From JARLGU01 sp036504535 (GTDB lineage: Bacteria > Armatimonadota > Armatimonadia > Armatimonadales > Capsulimonadaceae), in the NCBI GenBank assembly GCA_036504535.1, contig DASXUY010000026.1, positions 62,001 to 126,000 on the forward strand: a DNA stretch of 64,000 bases. The letters are read 5' to 3'. Below, piece by piece: positions 59,766 through 64,000 of the stretch (position 1 is the first letter of the stretch; every line of letters starts with the position of its first letter). Under the pieces are notes generated by a model. That model made no database searches. It was given only the letters and a program-made list of their open reading frames with translations, and was not told the origin of the DNA. Both the position numbers and the translations under genes were made by a program.

Positions 59766-60521
59766 ATGACCACCAATCCAAACAACTTGCTAGAGGACGA
59801 CGCCGAAACGGTTGAAAGAGTACAAACCAAGAACCCCAATGCCTACGCTGTAATGCATCGAATATTTGATTTCGATAGAGATATGTCTACGCCGGACCTG
59901 TTCATAACTAACGTACCACGCCATGTTACTAAAAGTGAGGTTAAAGATAACCTCGACAAAGCCCAACGTGTGTTTGGCGAGATAGCTGCTGGTACTTCCG
60001 TAAAACGACCATGGCAAAACTACACGGTGCAAGGCGTAGACGAGTGGGATTTCTATACCTGTTATGATTTAGAAAACGACCTTAAGCCTCAAATCACATA
60101 TGATGATCTGCAATTGGAAGCTAAAGGCGAGAGGAAGGTCACGCTTCGACTACCTGTGGCTGTATGCCTCGATCTTGAGGAGTTAGCAGATGAGGTTGCG
60201 CAAGACCTTAACGCATACTGCGTAGACGTGCTTTCCCGGCACTCCAAGCTTGGGCGAGATAGTACTGAACTATCGCATCGTGATGCAATGCGGGCTCTTT
60301 ATCAGATTTATGGTGGTGACAGGGAATCAGTCGTTCAGGGCTGGGTGAAGCTCTTCGAGCTGAATCTTGTTAGGATCAAAAAGAATTCTAGCGGTAATCC
60401 ACCGATGGTTTACTCCCAACTACTCTTTCAAGATGGGATTAGCAAGAAGAAGTGGCTAGTCAACCCGGTGTCAGATACCACAATGGAAATCGTGAAAGAT
60501 GCCCTAAAGGTGAAAAACTAA
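59766..60521 (+). CDS. ribbon-helix-helix protein, candidate antitoxin of a novel pair
   Basis: 251 aa of no known family. Residues 118-156 look like an Arc/MetJ/HicB-type ribbon-helix-helix: KVTLRLPVAVCLDLEELADEV then AQDLNAYCVDVLSRH. The N-terminal 115 residues and C-terminal 90 (SHRDAMRALYQIYGGDRESVVQGWVKLFELNLVRIKK, perhaps a winged-helix) are unassigned. ATG 59766 is chosen by GGAG 7 bases upstream. Its stop overlaps the DUF4258 start as TAATG. AT-rich promoter region. Probably a DNA-binding autoregulator and partner of the next protein; much larger than usual antitoxins. Confidence 0.65.
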   Translation: MTTNPNNLLEDDAETVERVQTKNPNAYAVMHRIFDFDRDMSTPDLFITNVPRHVTKSEVKDNLDKAQRVFGEIAAGTSVKRPWQNYTVQGVDEWDFYTCYDLENDLKPQITYDDLQLEAKGERKVTLRLPVAVCLDLEELADEVAQDLNAYCVDVLSRHSKLGRDSTELSHRDAMRALYQIYGGDRESVVQGWVKLFELNLVRIKKNSSGNPPMVYSQLLFQDGISKKKWLVNPVSDTTMEIVKDALKVKN

Positions 60522-60874
60522 TGGACATTACCCCACGCTTCTGGATTACGGATCATTGCAGGCTTCGAATGCAAGAGCGTGCAATTCCCCAACACCTGTT
60601 GGATATAGTCTCAATGTTCGGATCGGAGCACCGTCTTCCATCCGCCACGGCTTACTTTATGCGGCGCAAAGATATCCCACCTTGGCTTCCGATTGTACAG
60701 GCAAAGCAAATCGAAGGCATCGTGGTGATTGTGAGCGACAATAAGATAATCACTGCATATCGTGATGCGAGCTTTTTACGAACAAACAAGCGTCGCCAGG
60801 ATTACTGTTTCCATAAGCAGCGCAAGATTGCCGATTACTGTGACGTCTGGTCGCCGTTGGCGTGCACCGAATAG
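60521..60874 (+). CDS. DUF4258-like protein, candidate toxin
   Basis: 117 aa. The N-terminus FWITDHCRLRMQERAIPQHLLDIVSMFGSEHRL resembles the DUF4258 fold (His-x3-RMxER, BrnT/RelE-like). The middle, VVIVSDNKIITAYRDASFLRT, is its second conserved strand pair, and a basic C-terminus follows. DUF4258 members are often the toxin in type II systems. ATG 60521 overlaps the upstream stop by one base. It is followed by a strong terminator. Confidence 0.68.
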   Translation: MDITPRFWITDHCRLRMQERAIPQHLLDIVSMFGSEHRLPSATAYFMRRKDIPPWLPIVQAKQIEGIVVIVSDNKIITAYRDASFLRTNKRRQDYCFHKQRKIADYCDVWSPLACTE

Positions 60875-60884
60875 CAAACACACC

Positions 60885-60926
60885 AAAGCGCCGGGTGACC
60901 CTATCAAGGCACCCGGCGCTTTGTTT
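60885..60926 (+). terminator. rho-independent terminator of the RHH/DUF4258 operon
   Basis: AAAGCGCCGGGTG (60885-60897) pairs perfectly with CACCCGGCGCTTT (60910-60922) around a 12-base loop, followed by GTTT. Confidence 0.9.
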
Positions 60927-61046
60927 CAATCACTCCCAACGCATCCAATCACCCTTGCGCCGCTCAGAATTTCCTTCCCGACCGCCGGGAAGGTGACGCT
61001 CGTCTCAGCGAGTGGCGGATGGGTCTTCTGCCAACCCGCCCCCGCG

Positions 61047-61997
61047 CTACTTCACCTCGCTCAAGTCCACGTCGCCTATATACACCGCGCCGGGGATGTT
61101 GCCGACACAGACCACCACCGATGTCTTATCCGGCTTCACGCCGCTCGCGGTGAAAGTCACTGAATGCTTGCGCCACATCGGGCCGGACTGGCCGCGGAAG
61201 TCAACCTTCGCCACCGTGTGGTAGTCGTCTACCATGATCTGAACCGGCGCATTGACACGGCCCGGCTTGTCGGATTTCACCCAGTACGAAAGACGGTACG
61301 TGTGGCCGTCGACAAGCGGCTGCGGCTTTGACGCGATATTGACCTTCCAATCGTCGGTCACAGCCTTGTTGGTAATCTGCAGCGCCGAAGTTGGCGCGGG
61401 GATGATCACCGATCCCGACACAGGCGCGACACTGAGATCGGCCACCCAAACGGTGCCCGTTGCCTGACCAGCCTGTACCGCGAGGTGAACCCCGTCAACC
61501 GGAACATTGACGGCCTTGAACGTGTACGAATACGTCTTCCACTCCGTGGTTAGCGGCGCGTTCTGCACCAGCCCGACAGCGTGGTAGTCGCCAGACATTG
61601 CTTGCGCGATCACCAGAATGGGACGCTCAGCGTCGGCCTTGGCGCGAAACTTGACCGTATACGTTTCGCCTTCCTTGATCGGCAGATCCCGCTGGGAGAA
61701 GTACGTGTGCCACGCTTTATCGTCGACCTTGCCGATGACCAGCTTCAATGCGCCAGCATCGGCCGTGAACGACGATGTCGTCGGGTCAAAAAAGCTCGCA
61801 GCCCAGGCAGCGGGGTCGTTGGGCAGCGTCACGATATTCGACACTGCCGTCGGCTGACCGCCCGGAACAACCGCCATGGTAGCCGCGCCCGCATCCGCCG
61901 TCCAAAGCCGCCACATGTCGGTCGTAGCAGGCAGAGTGTCCGCATGAGCCGCCACACTCAACATCGCCAATAGCGCCGCAAAAACCTTCCACTTCAT
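61047..61997 (-). CDS. secreted protein with two carbohydrate-binding-like modules
   Basis: 316 aa. A signal peptide (MKWKVFAALLAMLSVAAHA). Residues 30-165 and 170-316 are two beta-sandwich modules of the CBM4/9 pattern: repeated units such as YTVKFRAKADAERPILVIAQAM and YRLSYWVKSDKPGRVNAPVQIMV, each ending with a W/VYIGDVDLSEV-type strand. It should bind polysaccharide outside the cell. ATG 61997 has GGGA upstream. Same strand as the GH35-like gene but separated by about 255 bases. Confidence 0.82.
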   Translation of the reverse strand: MKWKVFAALLAMLSVAAHADTLPATTDMWRLWTADAGAATMAVVPGGQPTAVSNIVTLPNDPAAWAASFFDPTTSSFTADAGALKLVIGKVDDKAWHTYFSQRDLPIKEGETYTVKFRAKADAERPILVIAQAMSGDYHAVGLVQNAPLTTEWKTYSYTFKAVNVPVDGVHLAVQAGQATGTVWVADLSVAPVSGSVIIPAPTSALQITNKAVTDDWKVNIASKPQPLVDGHTYRLSYWVKSDKPGRVNAPVQIMVDDYHTVAKVDFRGQSGPMWRKHSVTFTASGVKPDKTSVVVCVGNIPGAVYIGDVDLSEVK

Positions 61998-62252
61998 CGT
62001 AGTTCCCTTTCCTGATGCCGTATTCACGGATACATTCCGAAAGCAAGCATCAATTAGCGGCTAGGCGACGAATTTCCTGCAAATTCGACCTCGTGGAAGC
62101 TAAAAGGACATCATCGTGGCACGCAAGCATATGACGTAGATTGCAGCCCTGCGTCGCAACTCGCCGCGAAGCGGCACAAGGATGCAACATCACGTTGCCG
62201 CACCGCGCGTTGCGGCCGCCAGCAGCATCCTTCTATCCCCATCCGCACCGCG

Positions 62253-63956
62253 CTACACCCGCGACGCGTACGTGTACGGCACGACCCGCCTCACCGACGG
62301 CGCTCCGTCGGCACCGAGCAGGAGATCGATACGGTACTCGTCGCCGTTCAAGCGCCTTCCCGCCATCCATTTGCCGTCGCAGTAGTCGCCGTCGTCGATT
62401 GAGAGGTACTCGACCACGCTTCCGGGTTCATCGGGGCAGCTGAACCGGACGCGGAACCCGAAACCGGCGATGACGAATACGCCGGGTTCGACGAGCGCAA
62501 TGATCCCGCCGCCGCAGACGAACGGGTTCTCGTGGTACAACTTGGCGTCGCGCGGCTTGCCGGGATTCGCCCACTGGACCAGGATTCGATAACCGCCGAG
62601 GTCAACGATCATGTCCGGGGAGACGTCGACGGTGGCGTTCTCGATCACACCGCGCACATTGGCGGCGTCGACACCTTGCAGGACAGGCGCCATGTCTCCG
62701 AGCAGGCGATAAGTTGTTTGCAGCAGCTTCGCGGCGCTCGGGCCTGAGCCGCTTGACTGCGAGTGCGCGCCAGCCACTATCGCCACCACCGGGTTGCCAG
62801 CGTCCTCTGGCGCAATAATGGCCGGGGCGAGGTCGGCCACACCAATGCTGTCGATACCAAATGGCGCAACACCGATGGCGGCGTGCTCGCCGACAGCATA
62901 GAGCGCACTTGCGGCTGCGGCCAGCCCGCGAGTCATTTCGGGGATAAAAAGCGGATTACCGGAGACGGTGTACCGCGCACACTCGGCAGCAAAGTCAGGT
63001 AGATAGATGTCCGGCGCAAGGAACGCCATATTTGGCGCGGCAGCGCGCCAGATATCAATCATACTGGCGACGGGCCCTCCGCTGGGGTAATCGCCAGCGG
63101 GCTGACCGTCGTTCTGCACCAACCACGCGTTGGCGTACATGGGGATAGGATGCTCCGCAATCCCTGCGGCCCCAACCGCGCCGCAATACTGCGCGAAGTG
63201 CCACGCCATGAACACCTCGTCGCCCTGCCATCCGTCGCCGAACACGTCGCGCCACGCCCCGTGCTCTCGCGCACCGTTGGTGTCCCACAGCGTCCGCAAG
63301 CCCGGTTGGAGAGTGTCGCGATGCAGCGACAGGTACGATATCAGCGCAGTCGGCACATCGGATTCGTAAGCTTCCCGAGCTAGCGCGCAGTGGTCGCGTG
63401 AGCCTCGCAACAGACCGACTTCGTTCTCGACCTGCATCATTACGACCGTTGTGCCTTCGGGATCGAGTTCGCGGATTCGTCGCATGACAGCGGCAAACGC
63501 TTTCGCGTCGGCGTAGCGCAGTTCGCGCGACAACACACTCACCGTCTCAATGCGGGTTCCCGGCGTCGCTTCGGCTCGCGGGAAGCGGGCAAGATCGCGC
63601 TTAACCCACGCCGGGGCATAGTTCGATTGGGCGTTTTTGTAGGCACCAAACCATAGGGGCACGAGAAAGACGTTGTGGTCGCGAGCCTGCTCAATCAGCC
63701 CATCCACAAGGCTGAAATCAAAGCGGCCCTCCTCTGGCTCCACCAACTCCCAGCTGATCGTCGGCAGAATCATGTTGCAATTGAGCGCTTCAATGCGCCC
63801 CCAAACTTCGCGCTCCATGTAGTCGAGGCTCGATGCGCTGGAGTTGTGCAATTCGCCGCCAAGAAGCAGCACTGGCTGCCCGCCAACGATCAGGCGAGTC
63901 GCCCCATTAACGGTGGCGAGGTGTGGGAGACGCGTGGCTGTATGGATTTGGTTCAT
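62253..63956 (-). CDS. GH35-like beta-galactosidase family protein
   Basis: 567 aa. TIM-barrel start NMILPTISWELVEPEEGRFDFSLVDGLIEQARDHNVFLVPLWFG, acid/base in VVMMQVENEVG (E179) and the nucleophile E340 in NPLFIPEMTRG. The C-terminal beta-rich part (about 470-567) resembles the DUF5597 tail. No signal peptide. It should hydrolyse a beta-galactoside; substrate not assignable. ATG 63956 has no clear ribosome site and lies 44 bases from the right edge of the window. It probably belongs to the sugar-use functions of the neighbourhood. Confidence 0.85.
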   Translation of the reverse strand: MNQIHTATRLPHLATVNGATRLIVGGQPVLLLGGELHNSSASSLDYMEREVWGRIEALNCNMILPTISWELVEPEEGRFDFSLVDGLIEQARDHNVFLVPLWFGAYKNAQSNYAPAWVKRDLARFPRAEATPGTRIETVSVLSRELRYADAKAFAAVMRRIRELDPEGTTVVMMQVENEVGLLRGSRDHCALAREAYESDVPTALISYLSLHRDTLQPGLRTLWDTNGAREHGAWRDVFGDGWQGDEVFMAWHFAQYCGAVGAAGIAEHPIPMYANAWLVQNDGQPAGDYPSGGPVASMIDIWRAAAPNMAFLAPDIYLPDFAAECARYTVSGNPLFIPEMTRGLAAAASALYAVGEHAAIGVAPFGIDSIGVADLAPAIIAPEDAGNPVVAIVAGAHSQSSGSGPSAAKLLQTTYRLLGDMAPVLQGVDAANVRGVIENATVDVSPDMIVDLGGYRILVQWANPGKPRDAKLYHENPFVCGGGIIALVEPGVFVIAGFGFRVRFSCPDEPGSVVEYLSIDDGDYCDGKWMAGRRLNGDEYRIDLLLGADGAPSVRRVVPYTYASRV

Positions 63957-64000
63957 GGTAATGGGTGGTATTGGGTTTGGTATCGAAATGCCGTCTCTGT

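Overview
The window looks like a chromosomal segment from a free-living, Gram-negative-type, moderately GC-rich bacterium. The best lineage guess is Armatimonadota, a Capsulimonas-like soil or plant-surface heterotroph. This is inference, based on a prepilin-like protein with the N-terminus typical of that phylum (49620-50540), a beta-barrel porin, glycoside hydrolases with sugar-isomerase and Gfo/Idh enzymes, and long Ig/TIG surface proteins. There is no phage, transposase, CRISPR array or rRNA operon. The RNA genes I can support are one tRNA-Ala(GGC) and one SRP (4.5S-type) RNA.

Layout. 0.3-6.3 kb: porin with a long leader, REC/HD-GYP regulator, principal-type sigma factor, unusual zinc-motif SDR. 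6.3-10.8 kb: GAF/PAS histidine kinase, secreted di-haem MauG-like protein, LysE exporter. 10.8-19.8 kb: one long minus-strand nitrogen island with a divergent Lrp-type regulator at its head. 20-26 kb: secreted WD40 protein, small secreted protein, DUF433/DUF5615 toxin-antitoxin pair, membrane pseudokinase with a FecR-like domain. 26-29 kb: AraC regulator facing an isomerase/dehydrogenase pair, then a decayed PIN toxin and DUF4145. 29.7-38 kb: tRNA-Ala, an alpha/beta hydrolase, a WD/TPR protein, an ABC-2 exporter operon, SRP RNA, a methyltransferase. 38-44 kb: alpha-mannosidase and sugar-modification genes. 44-48 kb: the housekeeping run ruvX-mltG-yqeG-aroE. 48-55 kb: SGNH hydrolase, prepilin, GntR/LacI regulator with a perfect operator palindrome, giant secreted protein. 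55-64 kb: aspartate:alanine-type transporter, VapBC, TrpB2, a two-gene RHH/DUF4258 operon, CBM protein, GH35-like galactosidase.

The most coherent system is the 10.8-19.0 kb island. It runs ureohydrolase (guanidine hydrolase type) - hypA-like - hypB-like - ABC importer (binding lipoprotein, permease, ATPase) - ureG - ureF - ureD. By analogy with the cyanobacterial GdmH/GhaA/GhaB system it should import guanidine, hydrolyse it with a nickel enzyme to urea and ammonia, and activate a urease that would finish the job. The urease structural genes are not in this window. A near-consensus promoter, a roughly 150-nt structured leader without a guanidine-riboswitch signature that I can recognise, and two inverted MITE-like palindromes flanking hypAB make the island unusual. 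Other candidates for something new are the AT-led RHH/DUF4258 operon (59766-60874), the NFG-type pseudokinase-FecR protein, and the SDR that lacks its catalytic tyrosine.
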